Assembly (NCBI RefSeq): GCF_004362405.1
Contig: NZ_SNXE01000004.1
Location: 99,964 to 163,963 of the forward strand
Direction of reading: 5' to 3'
DNA: 64,000 nt
From: Roseateles asaccharophilus
GTDB taxonomy: Bacteria > Pseudomonadota > Gammaproteobacteria > Burkholderiales > Burkholderiaceae_C
Part shown: in pieces, positions 42,757-52,333 of the stretch
Numbering within the stretch: the stretch's first letter is position 1
Layout: each line of letters opens with the position of its first letter
Made by a program: the position numbers and the translations under genes
Notes under the pieces: model-generated
The model's input: the letters and a program-made list of their open reading frames with translations, nothing else
Databases searched by the model: none
What the model was told of the DNA's origin: nothing

Positions 42757-43785
42757 ATGACACAACATCGCCTCCACCGTCGCCACGCCGCCGCCCTGCT
42801 GCTGGCCTTGATGAGCACCGTCGGCAGCGCCTGGGCACAGGCGCCGGTGCAATTGCGCATCGGCAGCCTGGTGCCCAAGAACTCGCTATACCACCAGCAA
42901 CTGATGGAACTGGGTGAAGGCTGGCGTGCGGCGCAGGGCGGCAATGCCCGCTTCGTGGCCTTCACCGATGGCAGCCAGGGCGGCGAGGCCGAGCTGGCCC
43001 GGCGCATGCGCATCGGCCAGCTGCAGGGTGCGCTGATGTCGGTGGTGGGACTGCGTGAGATCGAACCCACCGTGGCCGCATTGCAGAACCTGCCGCTGCT
43101 GTTTCGCAGCTGGGAAGAGGTGGACCATGTGCGCGAGAAGATGCGCCCGGCCATGGAAAAGCGCTTTCTCGATCGCGGCTTCGTGGTGGTGGCCTGGGGC
43201 GACGCAGGCTGGGTGCGCTTTTTCTCCAAGGAGCCCGCGCTGCGACCGGATGACTTCAAGCGCATGAAGTTCTTCGCCTGGGGCTCGGAGCCCGAGCAAC
43301 AGGCCATCATGAAAAGCCTGGGCTACACGCCGGTGCCGCTGGAGACGGCCGACATCCTGCCCGCCATGCAGACCGGCATGATCAGCGTGGTGCCGTCCAC
43401 ACCCTACTTCGCGCTGGCGAGTCAGATTTACAACACCGCCGGCCAGATGCTGGACATCAACTGGGCGCCCATCGTTGGGGCCTTGGTGGTGACCAAGAAG
43501 GCCTGGGATGCGATGACGCCCGCCGCCCAGCAGGCGCTGAAAAGCGGTGGTGAGAAGGCCGGCGTGGTGATGCGCCAGCAGGCCCGCCGGGAAGTGGACG
43601 AGGCGGTGGAGGCTATGAAGAAACGCGGCCTCAAGGTGAACAAGCCCACGCCCGAGCAGATGCGCGAGTGGAATGAACTGGCCGAGCGCCTGTACCCGCG
43701 CATCCGCGGCAGCATGGTGCCGGCCGACACCTTTGACGAGGTCTTCATGCACCTCAAGGCCTACCGCGCCAGCAAGGGGCAGTGA
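42757..43785 (+). CDS. TRAP transporter solute-binding protein, DctP family
   Basis: A 342-residue periplasmic protein with signal peptide (AALLLALMSTVGSAWA). DctP/SiaP pattern: LRIGSLVPKNSLYHQQLMEL, FTDGSQGGEAELARRMRIGQ, FAWGSEPEQQAIMKSLGYTP, LETADILPAMQTGMISVVP and the C-terminal helix-rich end. The conserved Arg for carboxylate binding is likely in the RxMKFFAWGS region. The ligand is unknown. Lies 67 bases after TatT and 2 bases before the permease. Confidence 0.92.
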   Translation: MTQHRLHRRHAAALLLALMSTVGSAWAQAPVQLRIGSLVPKNSLYHQQLMELGEGWRAAQGGNARFVAFTDGSQGGEAELARRMRIGQLQGALMSVVGLREIEPTVAALQNLPLLFRSWEEVDHVREKMRPAMEKRFLDRGFVVVAWGDAGWVRFFSKEPALRPDDFKRMKFFAWGSEPEQQAIMKSLGYTPVPLETADILPAMQTGMISVVPSTPYFALASQIYNTAGQMLDINWAPIVGALVVTKKAWDAMTPAAQQALKSGGEKAGVVMRQQARREVDEAVEAMKKRGLKVNKPTPEQMREWNELAERLYPRIRGSMVPADTFDEVFMHLKAYRASKGQ

Positions 43786-43787
43786 AG

Positions 43788-45656
43788 ATGTCAGACCACG
43801 CCGCGCCGGCGACTGCAGCGGCGCCGGACCGGCCTGCAAGCGGCGCCCTGGCCCGCTGGCTGCCGCGCTTTGACGAGGGCATCGCCTCCGCCGCACTGGC
43901 GCTGATGGTGCTGCTGCCGCTGGCCGAGATTGCGCTGCGCCCGCTGATGGGTCGCGGCATCGAGAACGCGCCGGTGCTGGTACAGCACCTGGGCCTGCTG
44001 CTGGCCATGTTTGGCGCGGTGGCGGCCGAGCGCCATGGCCACCTCAGCACCCTGGGCAGCAGCCTGGGCCAGCTGGGCAGCGAACGCAGCCAGGCCTGGG
44101 TGCAGGCCGTGGCCAAGGGCAGCGCCGCCCTGCTGTGCGGCATGCTGGCGATGGCCAGCTGGCGCTTCGTGGCCAGCGAGATCCAGGGCGCGCAGACGCT
44201 GGCCTACGGCCTGCCAGTGTGGTGGGTGCAGGCCGGCATGCCGCTGGGCTTTGCGCTGCTGGGTTTCAAGCTGGGCCTGCGCTGCGCCCCGGGCCTGCTG
44301 CCGCGCATCGCGCTGGGCCTGACCCTGCCGCTGAGCGGCTGGCTGCTGGCCGCCGCGGGCGATGGCCAGGGCGGGTTGTTGTGGCCGGCGCTGGCCTTGC
44401 TGCTGCTGGCGCTGCTGGCCGGTGCGCCGGTGTTTGCGGTGCTGGGTGGGCTGGCGCTGGCACTGTTCTGGAGCGAGGGGCTGCCGCTGGCCTCGATTGC
44501 GCTCTCGCACTACCAGATCACGGTCAACCCCTCCCTGCCCGCCCTGCCGCTGTTCACGCTGGCCGGCCTGGTGATGGCGCGCACGGGGGCGGCGCAGCGC
44601 CTGGGCACCCTCTTCGTGGCGCTGTTTGGCGGCGGCGCACGTGGCACGGTGCTGGCCGCCGCCGTGCTGTGCTCGGCCTTCACCGCTTTCACCGGCGGCA
44701 GCGGCGTGACGATTCTGGCGCTGGGTGGCCTGCTGCTGCCCCTGCTGCGCAATGCCGGCTACCCCGAGCAGCGCGGCATCGGCCTGGTGACTAGCGCCAG
44801 CGCTCTGGGCGTGCTGCTGGCGCCCTCGGTGCCGCTGATCATGTATGCGGTGATCGCCCGCGTGCCCATCATGGACATGTTCCTGGCCGGCCTCGTGCCG
44901 GCCCTGGTGATGGTGGCCTGCCTGCTGCTGTTCGGCGGCTTTCTGCGCGGCAGCAGCCCTGTGGGCAGCCCTGCCGCAGCGAGCCGGCCGAACGCGCGCC
45001 AGGCCCTGGCGGCGGCCTGGACCGCCAAATGGGAGCTGCTGGCGCCTGTGGTGGCCATAGGCTCCCTGGCCAGCGGCCTGGCCACACCCACCGAGAGTGC
45101 GGCGCTGACGGCGGCCTATGCGCTGCTGACCCAGGCGCTGGCGCATCGCGAGCTGGGCTGGCGCCTGCTCGCGCGCTGCCTGTCCGAATGCGCGCAGCTG
45201 ATCGGCGGCGTGATGCTGATCCTGGGCATGGCGCTGGCGCTGACCAACTACCTGGTGGATGCGGGCATTCCGGATCGGGCGGTGGAATGGGTGCAGGGCG
45301 CCATCCCGAACAAGTACCTGTTCCTGCTGGCCCTGTGCGCCTTCCTGTTCGTCGCGGCCGCCTTGATGGAGATTTTTGCCGCCATCGCGGTGCTGGTGCC
45401 CCTGCTGCTGCCGCTGGCACTCGCCTACGGCATCGACCCGGTGCACTTCGGCATCATCTTCCTGGCGGCGATGGAGCTGGGCTTTCTGTGCCCGCCGGCC
45501 GGCATGAACATCTACTTTGCGGCCGCCATGTTCGGCAAGTCGATCCGCTATGTGGCGAGCGCGGTGCTGCCGGCCATGCTCGCCATCTTTGTGGGCACGC
45601 TGCTGATTGCGCTGCTGCCGGGCTTGAGCCTCGGGCTGGCAGCGCTGGTCCGCTAG
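43788..45656 (+). CDS. TRAP transporter fused permease (DctQ-DctM)
   Basis: A 622-residue protein starting MSDHAAPATAAAPD. Residues about 1-190 are the DctQ small subunit (four TMs: LALMVLLPLAEIALRPLMGR with the DctQ Arg, LGLLLAMFGAVAAERHGHLS). The remainder is DctM with about 12 TMs (LFTLAGLVMARTGAAQRLGT, GGSGVTILALGGLLLPLLRN, LAPSVPLIMYAVIARVPIMD, ATPTESAALTAAYALL, AAMELGFLCPPAGMNIYFAA). The fused form is common. Energised by an ion gradient. Confidence 0.93.
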   Translation: MSDHAAPATAAAPDRPASGALARWLPRFDEGIASAALALMVLLPLAEIALRPLMGRGIENAPVLVQHLGLLLAMFGAVAAERHGHLSTLGSSLGQLGSERSQAWVQAVAKGSAALLCGMLAMASWRFVASEIQGAQTLAYGLPVWWVQAGMPLGFALLGFKLGLRCAPGLLPRIALGLTLPLSGWLLAAAGDGQGGLLWPALALLLLALLAGAPVFAVLGGLALALFWSEGLPLASIALSHYQITVNPSLPALPLFTLAGLVMARTGAAQRLGTLFVALFGGGARGTVLAAAVLCSAFTAFTGGSGVTILALGGLLLPLLRNAGYPEQRGIGLVTSASALGVLLAPSVPLIMYAVIARVPIMDMFLAGLVPALVMVACLLLFGGFLRGSSPVGSPAAASRPNARQALAAAWTAKWELLAPVVAIGSLASGLATPTESAALTAAYALLTQALAHRELGWRLLARCLSECAQLIGGVMLILGMALALTNYLVDAGIPDRAVEWVQGAIPNKYLFLLALCAFLFVAAALMEIFAAIAVLVPLLLPLALAYGIDPVHFGIIFLAAMELGFLCPPAGMNIYFAAAMFGKSIRYVASAVLPAMLAIFVGTLLIALLPGLSLGLAALVR

Positions 45657-45706
45657 ACGGCAGGCGCAGCCGCGCCTGCCGCGACAAGCGCCCTGCCTGG
45701 GACCGC

Positions 45707-46378
45707 TTAGCCGCGCTGTTGGCGGCGACGTGCCACGGCCACGCCGGCCAGGGCCAGTCCCACCAGGGCAAACGATGCGGGCTCGGGCACCTTGTTGCTG
45801 CCACTGAGGGTCACATTGTCCAAGGCGAAGAACTCGCTGCCGGAGTTGTTGCCCCAGCCAAAGCCATAACCCACCCAGCGCACGCTGTAGCTGCCAGGGC
45901 CCAGGCTAGACGCCAGATCCACGCTCAGGTTCTGGCCGCTGGTGGCCGTAGAGGCAATGAGATCCCGGGCCACGTTGCCATAGCCCTTGCCCTGATCCAG
46001 TTGCACACCGAACTTGTACTGACGCTCAGTCGGGAAGCCCCAGTTGTGGTTGTGGAAGTGGGTGAAGGAGAGCTTGAGGTTCTCCACCGTGTTGTCCAGG
46101 GTGAAGCTCAGCCAGGGCGTGTTGTCCGTGGAGTTGAACATACGGGTCACGGACAGCTTGTTGCCGCTCCAGTTCTCCACACCATTGTTGTCGGTGTTGA
46201 ACAGGGCCTTGCGAACGCCGGGGGCGGTGCTGCTGGCCTCGATGTCGGAAACCTTGTTATTGGCCGCGTTCTGGAAGGTCCAGCTCGCCAGCACGCCCGC
46301 TTGGGCCGCGCCGGCCAGCAGCAGGCCGGTGGCGCCCAGGGCGAGACGGGTCTTGGTATTCAGCTTGATCAGGTTCAT
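45707..46378 (-). CDS. PEP-CTERM sorted exported protein
   Basis: A 223-residue protein with signal peptide (RLALGATGLLLAGAAQA). A beta-rich passenger domain follows (LSFTLDNTVENLKLSFTHFH, DLASSLGPGSYSVRWVGYGF). The C-terminus is VPEPASFALVGLALAGVAVA then RRRQQRG, a textbook PEP-CTERM signal (PEP, TM, Arg cluster). Such proteins are processed by exosortase in EPS-producing Gram-negatives; no exosortase gene is in this window. The passenger domain family is not recognised. Confidence 0.9.
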   Translation of the reverse strand: MNLIKLNTKTRLALGATGLLLAGAAQAGVLASWTFQNAANNKVSDIEASSTAPGVRKALFNTDNNGVENWSGNKLSVTRMFNSTDNTPWLSFTLDNTVENLKLSFTHFHNHNWGFPTERQYKFGVQLDQGKGYGNVARDLIASTATSGQNLSVDLASSLGPGSYSVRWVGYGFGWGNNSGSEFFALDNVTLSGSNKVPEPASFALVGLALAGVAVARRRQQRG

Positions 46379-46713
46379 CTTCTCTTCTACTCCTCCGCTT
46401 GAAGCGAGACAGGAGCGCTCCGGCCATGCAGCGGCGCGGCTGGGGCCAGCCGTGTCGCAGACGGAGTGCTCCGGGGTGGTGGGCGACTGCCTCAGGCTAT
46501 GGCGGCGGCGGCATGGCCTGGTGGTTTGCCACCAGGGCCGGGCGATGCATCACCCTGGCCGCGTCGCTGCCCTTTCAGCAGACGAACGGATTATCCGGGC
46601 CGCCAAGCATGCCCCCTCCCCCTCAGTCCGGGTGTCACCCCCCACATGCCTGGGCAATTTCGCACGGGCGAACTGGCGACTGCGGCCACACACAGCGCGC
46701 TGTAGCGGGCGCT
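46379..46713. other. Gene-free leader with hairpin (PEP-CTERM upstream)
   Basis: 335 bases between the PEP-CTERM start and the metE stop. It includes a perfect hairpin, CCTGGTGG-CAAA-CCACCAGG on the minus strand (46517-46536), within a long GC-rich leader, and GAGGAGTAGAAGAAG just before the PEP-CTERM ATG as ribosome site. The hairpin lacks a U-run. No known riboswitch fold was recognised. Confidence 0.45.
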
Positions 46714-49035
46714 TCAAGACCCGGCCTGAGCCCGGCGCAGCTCGCGCGCGGCCTCCACCATATGCCGCAGCGCGGCCTCGGTCTCGGGCCAGGCGCGGGT
46801 CTTGAGACCGCAGTCGGGGTTGACCCAGAGCTGGTCGGCCGGGATCACCTCGGCCGCCTTGCGCAGCAGGCGCAGCATTTCCTCGCGGGCCGGCACGCGC
46901 GGGGAATGGATGTCGTAGACGCCGGGGCCGATCTCGTTGGGGTAGCGAAAGTCGCCAAAGCCGCGCAGCAGCTCCATGCCGGAGCGGCTGGTCTCGATGG
47001 TGATCACATCCGCATCCAGGGCCGCGATCTCGGGCAGGATGTCGTTGAACTCGGCGTAGCACATATGGGTGTGGATCTGGGTGCGGTCCGCCGCCACGCC
47101 GGCGCTGATGCGGAAAGCGCGCGTGGCCCAGGCCAGGTAGTCGGCCCAGTCGCGCTGGCGCAGCGGCAGGCCTTCGCGCAGGGCGGGCTCGTCGATCTGG
47201 ATCACGGCGATGCCGGCGGTCTCCAGATCGGCCACCTCGTCGCGGATGACCAGGGCCAGCTGCAGGGCGGTCTCGGCGCGCGGCTGGTCGTCGCGCACGA
47301 AGGACCACTGCAGCATGGTGATGGGCCCGGTGAGCATGCCCTTCATGGGACGCGGGGTCAGGCTTTGCGCGTAAAGCGTCCAGTCCACCGTCATGGGCCG
47401 GGGACGGGCCACATCGCCAAAGAGAATGGGCGGCTTCACGCAGCGAGAGCCGTAGGACTGCACCCAGCCTTGAGCGCTGAAGGCATAGCCCTGCAGCTGC
47501 TCGCCGAAGTACTCGACCATGTCATTGCGCTCGGCCTCGCCGTGCACCAGCACGTCCAAGCCCAGTTCCTCCTGCTTGCGCACGGCCAGGGCGATCTCGC
47601 GCTGCATGGCGGCGCGGTACGCGGCCTCGGTCAGCTCGCCGCGCTTGTAGGCGGCGCGGGCGGCACGGATCTCGACCGTCTGCGGGAAGGAGCCGATGGT
47701 GGTGGTCGGGAAGGCCGGCAAGGCGAGGCGCTGGCGCTGCAGCGGGCGGCGCTGGGCAAAGGGCGAGGCGCGGCGGTCGGCGTCCGCGCCCAGCCCGGCC
47801 AGGCGGGCGGCCACCGAGGGCAGGCGCACGCGCGGGCTGTCGCGGCGGCTGGCCAAGGCGGCGCGGTTCTCGGCCAGGGCCTGGGCCAGCGTGGCGTCCG
47901 CTGCGGTCTGCGGGCCCGCCTCATCAGCCCACAAGGCGCGCTCCAGCAGACGCAGCTCGGCCAGCTTTTCCTCGGCGCCGCTGAGCCAGCTGCGCAGCTC
48001 GGCGTCCAGGCCGGCGTCCTCGCGCAGCCGGTAAGGCACATGCAGCAGGGAGCAGGAGGCGGCCACCCAGAGCCGGCCGCCGCGCAGGGCCCGCAGCGTG
48101 CGCAGGCGAGCTAGCGCCGCGTCCAGATCGGCGCGCCAGATATTGCGGCCGTCGATGATGCCCACCGAGAGCTCGCGCTCGGCCGACAGCGCGCGGGCCG
48201 CCTGCTCCAGCTCCGCGCCACCGCGCACCGCGTCCAGATGCAGGCCCGCCACCGGCAGGCTGCAGGCCAGTTCCAAGTTCTCGCCCAGGGGACCGAAGTA
48301 GCTGGCCAGCAGGATCTGCTGCTCGCCGCGGGCCAGCTGCTCATAGGCCTGACGCAGCGCGGCGCGCCAGGGCTGGTCCAGCTCCAGGCCGAGGATGGGC
48401 TCGTCCAGTTGCACCCAGGACACGCCGCGCGCGGCCAGCTTGTCCAGCAGGACGGCATAGGCCTTGAGCAGCTCGGGCAGCAGGCTTAGGCGATCAAAGC
48501 CGGTCTGGTGGCTCTTGCCCAGGTGCAGAAAGCTCACCGGCCCCAGCAGGGCCACCTTGGGCGTAGCCGGTAGGGCCAGGGCCTCGTCCAGTTCGGCCAG
48601 CAGGCGCTCGGGCTGCAGGCTGAAGCGGGTGGCGGCGTCGAACTCGGGCACCAGATAGTGGTAGTTGGTGTCGAACCACTTGGTCATCTCCAGCGCCGGC
48701 TGGCCGCGCGGCTGCTCGGGCCGGGCGGGCGTGCCGCGAGCCATGGCGAAGTAACGCGCCAGGGCCGGCTCCTCGCCGCTGAAGCCAAAGCGCGCAGGCT
48801 CGCAGCCGAAGAGCTGGATCAGATTGGCCACCTGGTCGTAGAAGGCGAAATCGCCCACGGTGACAAAGCCCAGGCCGGCGTCCAGCTGCAGGCGCCAGTG
48901 GCGCTCCCGCAGGCTGCGGCCCACCTGCTCCAGGGCCGCGGCATCGATCTCGCCGCGCCAGTGGCGCTCCAGGGCGGTTTTCAGCTCGCGCTGCGCGCCG
49001 ATGCGGGGAAAGCCTAGAACATGAGTCTTGATCAT
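46714..49035 (-). CDS. metE: Cobalamin-independent methionine synthase
   Basis: A 773-residue enzyme with two barrels. N-terminal: [43 protein letters not shown]-terminal: [75 protein letters not shown], and the zinc ligands in [12 protein letters not shown] (His and Cys) and [12 protein letters not shown] (Cys). It transfers a methyl group from methyltetrahydrofolate-glutamate to homocysteine. Divergent from a MetR-like regulator. Confidence 0.97.
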   Translation of the reverse strand: MIKTHVLGFPRIGAQRELKTALERHWRGEIDAAALEQVGRSLRERHWRLQLDAGLGFVTVGDFAFYDQVANLIQLFGCEPARFGFSGEEPALARYFAMARGTPARPEQPRGQPALEMTKWFDTNYHYLVPEFDAATRFSLQPERLLAELDEALALPATPKVALLGPVSFLHLGKSHQTGFDRLSLLPELLKAYAVLLDKLAARGVSWVQLDEPILGLELDQPWRAALRQAYEQLARGEQQILLASYFGPLGENLELACSLPVAGLHLDAVRGGAELEQAARALSAERELSVGIIDGRNIWRADLDAALARLRTLRALRGGRLWVAASCSLLHVPYRLREDAGLDAELRSWLSGAEEKLAELRLLERALWADEAGPQTAADATLAQALAENRAALASRRDSPRVRLPSVAARLAGLGADADRRASPFAQRRPLQRQRLALPAFPTTTIGSFPQTVEIRAARAAYKRGELTEAAYRAAMQREIALAVRKQEELGLDVLVHGEAERNDMVEYFGEQLQGYAFSAQGWVQSYGSRCVKPPILFGDVARPRPMTVDWTLYAQSLTPRPMKGMLTGPITMLQWSFVRDDQPRAETALQLALVIRDEVADLETAGIAVIQIDEPALREGLPLRQRDWADYLAWATRAFRISAGVAADRTQIHTHMCYAEFNDILPEIAALDADVITIETSRSGMELLRGFGDFRYPNEIGPGVYDIHSPRVPAREEMLRLLRKAAEVIPADQLWVNPDCGLKTRAWPETEAALRHMVEAARELRRAQAGS

Positions 49036-49052
49036 GGAAAGCGTGATGACAA

Positions 49053-49065
49053 TGAAAACGATTCG
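49053..49065. promoter_or_regulatory. MetR-like operator in the metE/metR spacer
   Basis: TGAAAACGATTCG matches the MetR consensus TGAA-N5-TTCA with one mismatch in the last base. It lies 18 bases before the metE start, in the 96-base spacer between divergent metE and metR, where MetR sites are expected. Confidence 0.5.
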
Positions 49066-49131
49066 CCATGATCCCGTCTTCGCCTCTATGATTCAAACGA
49101 AACGTTTTTGGGTTCACACTGAATTTCACTC

Positions 49132-50058
49132 ATGCAATCCCCGCTGGAGCTGCGCCATCTGAAAACCCTGCTGGCCCTGCGCGAGGCCGGCAATCTTTCG
49201 CGGGCGGCCCAGCTGCTCAACCTCACCCAGTCCGCCCTCTCTCATCAGCTCAAGGCTCTGGAGGCGCATTACGGCGCCAGCCTCTTCGAGCGCAAGTCCA
49301 GTCCGGTGGTCTTTGGCGCCGCCGGCCAGCGCCTGCTGCGCCTGGCCGAGCAGGTACTGCCCCAGGTGGAGGACGCCGAGCGCGATGTGGGCCGCCTGGT
49401 GGCGGGCTCGGCCGGCCAGTTGCGCATTGCCGTGGAATGCCACACCTGCTTTGACTGGCTGATGCCGGCCATGGACGCCTTTCGCGCCCGCTGGCCCGAG
49501 GTGGAGCTGGACATCGTTTCGGGCTTTCATGCCGACCCGGTGGGCCTGCTGCACCAGGATCGGGCCGAGTTGGCCATCGTCTCCGAGGTGGATGCCGAGG
49601 AGCGCGAAGTGGCCGTGCACCCGCTCTTCGCCTTCGAGATCGTGGCCCTGCTGCCCAAGGGTCATGTCTTGCTGGGCAAGCCCTGGCTGGAGGCCCAGGA
49701 CTTTGCCGATCAGACCCTGATCACCTACCCGGTGCCGGACGAGATGCTGGACCTGGTGCGCCGCGTGCTGCAGCCCGCGGGCGTGAGCCCGGCCGCGCGG
49801 CGCAGCACCGAGCTGACCGTGGCCATGCTGCAGTTGGTGGCCAGCGGGCGCGGTCTGGCCGCCCTGCCCCTGTGGGCCGTAGAGCACTATCTGGCGCGGG
49901 GCTATGTGGCCCAGCAGCGCATCGGCGAGGCCGGGCTTACCGGCCGGCTCTATGCCGTGAGCAGCCAGCGCCTGGCGGGCAAGCCTTTTCTGGCCGATTT
50001 CGTGCGCCTGATGCGCGAGACCTCGCTGATCAATCTGCCAGGGGTGAGTCTGCTCTGA
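49132..50058 (+). CDS. metR: LysR-type regulator MetR
   Basis: A 308-residue LysR regulator. The winged HTH is LRHLKTLLALREAGNLSRAA and QLLNLTQSALSHQLKALEAH. The effector domain begins RIAVECHTCFDWLMPAMDAF, which is MetR-typical (homocysteine-responsive), with TYPVPDEMLDLVRRVLQPAG. Divergent from metE, its classical target. Confidence 0.93.
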   Translation: MQSPLELRHLKTLLALREAGNLSRAAQLLNLTQSALSHQLKALEAHYGASLFERKSSPVVFGAAGQRLLRLAEQVLPQVEDAERDVGRLVAGSAGQLRIAVECHTCFDWLMPAMDAFRARWPEVELDIVSGFHADPVGLLHQDRAELAIVSEVDAEEREVAVHPLFAFEIVALLPKGHVLLGKPWLEAQDFADQTLITYPVPDEMLDLVRRVLQPAGVSPAARRSTELTVAMLQLVASGRGLAALPLWAVEHYLARGYVAQQRIGEAGLTGRLYAVSSQRLAGKPFLADFVRLMRETSLINLPGVSLL

Positions 50059-50085
50059 GCAGACGCCCGGCAGCCGGCCGCCGCG

Positions 50086-50307
50086 TCAGTCCTGGGACTC
50101 GGCCTCGTCGGGGCTGTCATCGATCAGGCGATCGAAGTCAGCGGCGCCGGCGATGGCCTTGGGAATCAGCGGCTTGTCCAGCGGGCGGTAAACGCGGCTG
50201 TGCAGGCGCTTGAGGCGCTCGGAGCGCTCCACGGCGCGGTTGACCTGATCGGGGTCGAGCAGCATGGCAAAGGGATGGGGAACCAGTTCCGACTTGTGCA
50301 GCAGCAT
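50086..50307 (-). CDS. Small conserved-type protein (73 aa), unknown
   Basis: A 73-residue protein starting MLLHKSELVPHPFAMLLDPD after AGGAGTCCTCATC. The sequence is basic in the middle (AVERSERLKRLHSRVYRPLD) and acidic at the end (DFDRLIDDSPDEAESQD). No family is named. Stands alone between metR and an ankyrin gene, oriented opposite to metR. Confidence 0.6.
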   Translation of the reverse strand: MLLHKSELVPHPFAMLLDPDQVNRAVERSERLKRLHSRVYRPLDKPLIPKAIAGAADFDRLIDDSPDEAESQD

Positions 50308-50400
50308 GATGAGGACTCCTGAAGCGATGGAATCCACTCTAGGCATCGGCGCGCCATGCGCCCATTGGGCCGGTCGCCAAATGGCGTGTCGGCTTTTTTC

Positions 50401-51072
50401 CTAGGGCTTGTCAGCCGCGGCACGCAGTTGGCGCGCCAGACGGTCGCGGCCGGCGCGCTCGGCAAAGTCGGCCGCGGTCTGGCCCTGCTCATTGCGCAGG
50501 CCGGCCTTGGCGCCGGCCTTGAGCAGGCGTTCTGCACTGCTGATGCCGCCATAGCCGGCGGCCAGCATCAGGGGCGTGCTGCCGTTGGGGGAGCGCGCAT
50601 CGATCTCGGCCCCTTGCAGCAGGAGCCAGTCCACCACGCCCTCGTCCGGGCCGCTGCAGGCGTAGTGCAAGGGGGTCCAGCCCGGGCGGTTGATCTCGGC
50701 GCCGCGCTGGCGCAAGGCCTGGACCCAGTCCAGACGCCCGCGCAGGGCGGCCAGCATCAGCGGGGTTTCCCCCGCGGCGTTGGCCAGGTTCGTGTCCAGC
50801 CCGGGGTGTTCCAGCAGGCTCTTGAGGGCTTTCTCGGACTCTTCCTTCAGCGCGATGAGCAGGGCCGTCTGGCCGCGCTCGTCCCGCGCATTGGGATTGG
50901 CGCCGCGCAGCAGCAGGCTCATGGTGCGCCGGCCGTCGTCCAGACGTGCGGCCTGCAGCAGATCGGCGTTCAGCGTGTCGGCCGCCGCGCCGCCCAGCAG
51001 GCCCAGTCCGAGCACCCCGCCCAGCAACACACGTCGCTGGCAGCCGGTGGCAAGTGCCCTCGCCCGCTTCAT
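50401..51072 (-). CDS. Ankyrin-repeat exported protein
   Basis: A 223-residue protein with signal peptide (VLLGGVLGLGLLGGAAA). Five ankyrin repeats follow: LLLRGANPNARDERGQTALL, LLEHPGLDTNLANAAGETPL, QRGAEINRPGWTPLHYACSG, LLLQGAEIDARSPNGSTPLM, LLKAGAKAGLRNEQGQTAAD. A periplasmic protein-protein interaction module. It is 3 bases downstream of tatD, so co-transcribed at the end of the mltG-tmk-holB-pilZ-tatD cluster. Confidence 0.9.
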   Translation of the reverse strand: MKRARALATGCQRRVLLGGVLGLGLLGGAAADTLNADLLQAARLDDGRRTMSLLLRGANPNARDERGQTALLIALKEESEKALKSLLEHPGLDTNLANAAGETPLMLAALRGRLDWVQALRQRGAEINRPGWTPLHYACSGPDEGVVDWLLLQGAEIDARSPNGSTPLMLAAGYGGISSAERLLKAGAKAGLRNEQGQTAADFAERAGRDRLARQLRAAADKP

Positions 51073-51075
51073 GCG

Positions 51076-51855
51076 TCAGTGCAGGCCGAAGAGCCTGCGG
51101 CTATTGGCCGTGGTGGCCTCGGCCACGGCTTCCAGGCTCAGGCCGCGCAGCTCGGCGATCTGGGCCGCCACATGGGGCACATAGGCGGGCTGGTTGAGCT
51201 TGCCGCGGTAGGGCACGGGCGCCAGATAGGGGCTGTCGGTCTCGATCAGGATGCGGTCCAGCGGCAGGGCCTTGGCCACCTCGCGCAGATCGGCCGCGTT
51301 CTTGAAGGTCAGGATGCCCGAGAAGGAGATGTGAAAACCCAGGTCCACCGCGGCGCGGGCCACCTCGGCCGTCTCGGTGAAGCAATGGAACACGCCCACG
51401 CGGTCGCCACCGGCGTGCTCCTCGCGCAGCAGGCGCAGGGTGTCCTCGCTGGCGCTGCGGGTGTGCACCACCAGGGGCTTGTCGCAGCGCTGGGCGGCGC
51501 GGATATGGGTGCGGAAACGCTCGCGCTGCCACTCCATATCGGCCACGCTGCGGCCGTTCAGTCGGTAGTAGTCCAGACCGGTTTCGCCAATGGCCACCAC
51601 CTTGGGATCCTGGGCACCGGCCAGCAGTTCCTCGAGGCTGGGCTCATGCACATCCTCGTTGTCGGGATGCACGCCCACGGTGGCCCAGAGCTGCTCATGG
51701 GCGCTGGCCAGGGCCCGCACCTGGGGGAACTCCTCCATGGTGGTGCAGATGCAGATGGCCTGCGCCACCTGGGCGGCGCTCATGGCGGCGAGCAGCTCGG
51801 GGATCTGGGCGCTGAGCTCGGGAAAGCTCAGATGGCAATGAGAGTCGATGAACAT
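51076..51855 (-). CDS. tatD: TatD-family metal-dependent hydrolase
   Basis: A 259-residue TIM-barrel hydrolase. Metal ligands: DSHCHLSF (HxH), IGETGLDYYR (Glu), VVHTRSASEDTLRLL (His), GVFHCFTETAEVA (His), LIETDSPYLAPVPYRGKLNQ (Asp). It is a 3'-5' DNase in E. coli. Downstream of pilZ as in Pseudomonas. Confidence 0.94.
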   Translation of the reverse strand: MFIDSHCHLSFPELSAQIPELLAAMSAAQVAQAICICTTMEEFPQVRALASAHEQLWATVGVHPDNEDVHEPSLEELLAGAQDPKVVAIGETGLDYYRLNGRSVADMEWQRERFRTHIRAAQRCDKPLVVHTRSASEDTLRLLREEHAGGDRVGVFHCFTETAEVARAAVDLGFHISFSGILTFKNAADLREVAKALPLDRILIETDSPYLAPVPYRGKLNQPAYVPHVAAQIAELRGLSLEAVAEATTANSRRLFGLH

Positions 51856-51895
51856 GCGGGGACAAGAATCAGTCGTCGGCCTGCAGAGCCGGCGC

Positions 51896-52291
51896 TCACA
51901 GCGTTTGGGTGGGCTTGGCCGAGGAAATCATGGTGCCCAGCAGTTCCTCGATCTTGAGCTTGATGAGGCGGTGCTTCTCGTCGGGCGGGAAGCGCACGCC
52001 CACACCCTGGGTGCGGCCACCCGAGGCATTGGCCGGCGTGATCCAGCCCACCTTGCCGGCCACCGGATAGCGCTGGGGATCGTCGGGCAGGGAAAGCAGC
52101 AGGTAGATGTCCTCACCGAGGCGGTAGTCGCGGTTGGTGGGCACGAACAGGCCGCCATCCGAGAACATGGGGATGTAGGCGGCGTACAGCGCACCCTTTT
52201 CCCTGAAGACCAGCTGGATCACGCTGGGGCGGGCACCGGCGGCGGCCGTGGGTAGTGCGGCGGCGGGGGGACGGGCGGGCAACTCACTCAT
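51896..52291 (-). CDS. pilZ: PilZ (type IV pilus biogenesis, PilZ domain)
   Basis: A 131-residue PilZ-domain protein. The core reads VIQLVFREKGALYAAYIPMF, SDGGLFVPTNRDYRLGEDIY and GVGVRFPPDEKHRLIKLKIE. It lacks the RxxxR c-di-GMP-binding motif, as does Pseudomonas PilZ proper, so it likely acts through PilB/FimX-like partners rather than binding c-di-GMP. The position after holB-tmk-mltG matches the conserved cluster. Confidence 0.9.
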   Translation of the reverse strand: MSELPARPPAAALPTAAAGARPSVIQLVFREKGALYAAYIPMFSDGGLFVPTNRDYRLGEDIYLLLSLPDDPQRYPVAGKVGWITPANASGGRTQGVGVRFPPDEKHRLIKLKIEELLGTMISSAKPTQTL

Positions 52292-52333
52292 AGGGGACTC
52301 AGTGTAGCCAATGCCTGCCTGCGCCGCGGTGAC

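Noticed and set aside
46517-46545. c-di-GMP-I riboswitch (GGCAAACC on the minus strand)
   Set aside because: Only the GCAAACC string is shared; it is the loop and arm of a simple hairpin and the second conserved block (GGGACGCAAAGCC) is absent.
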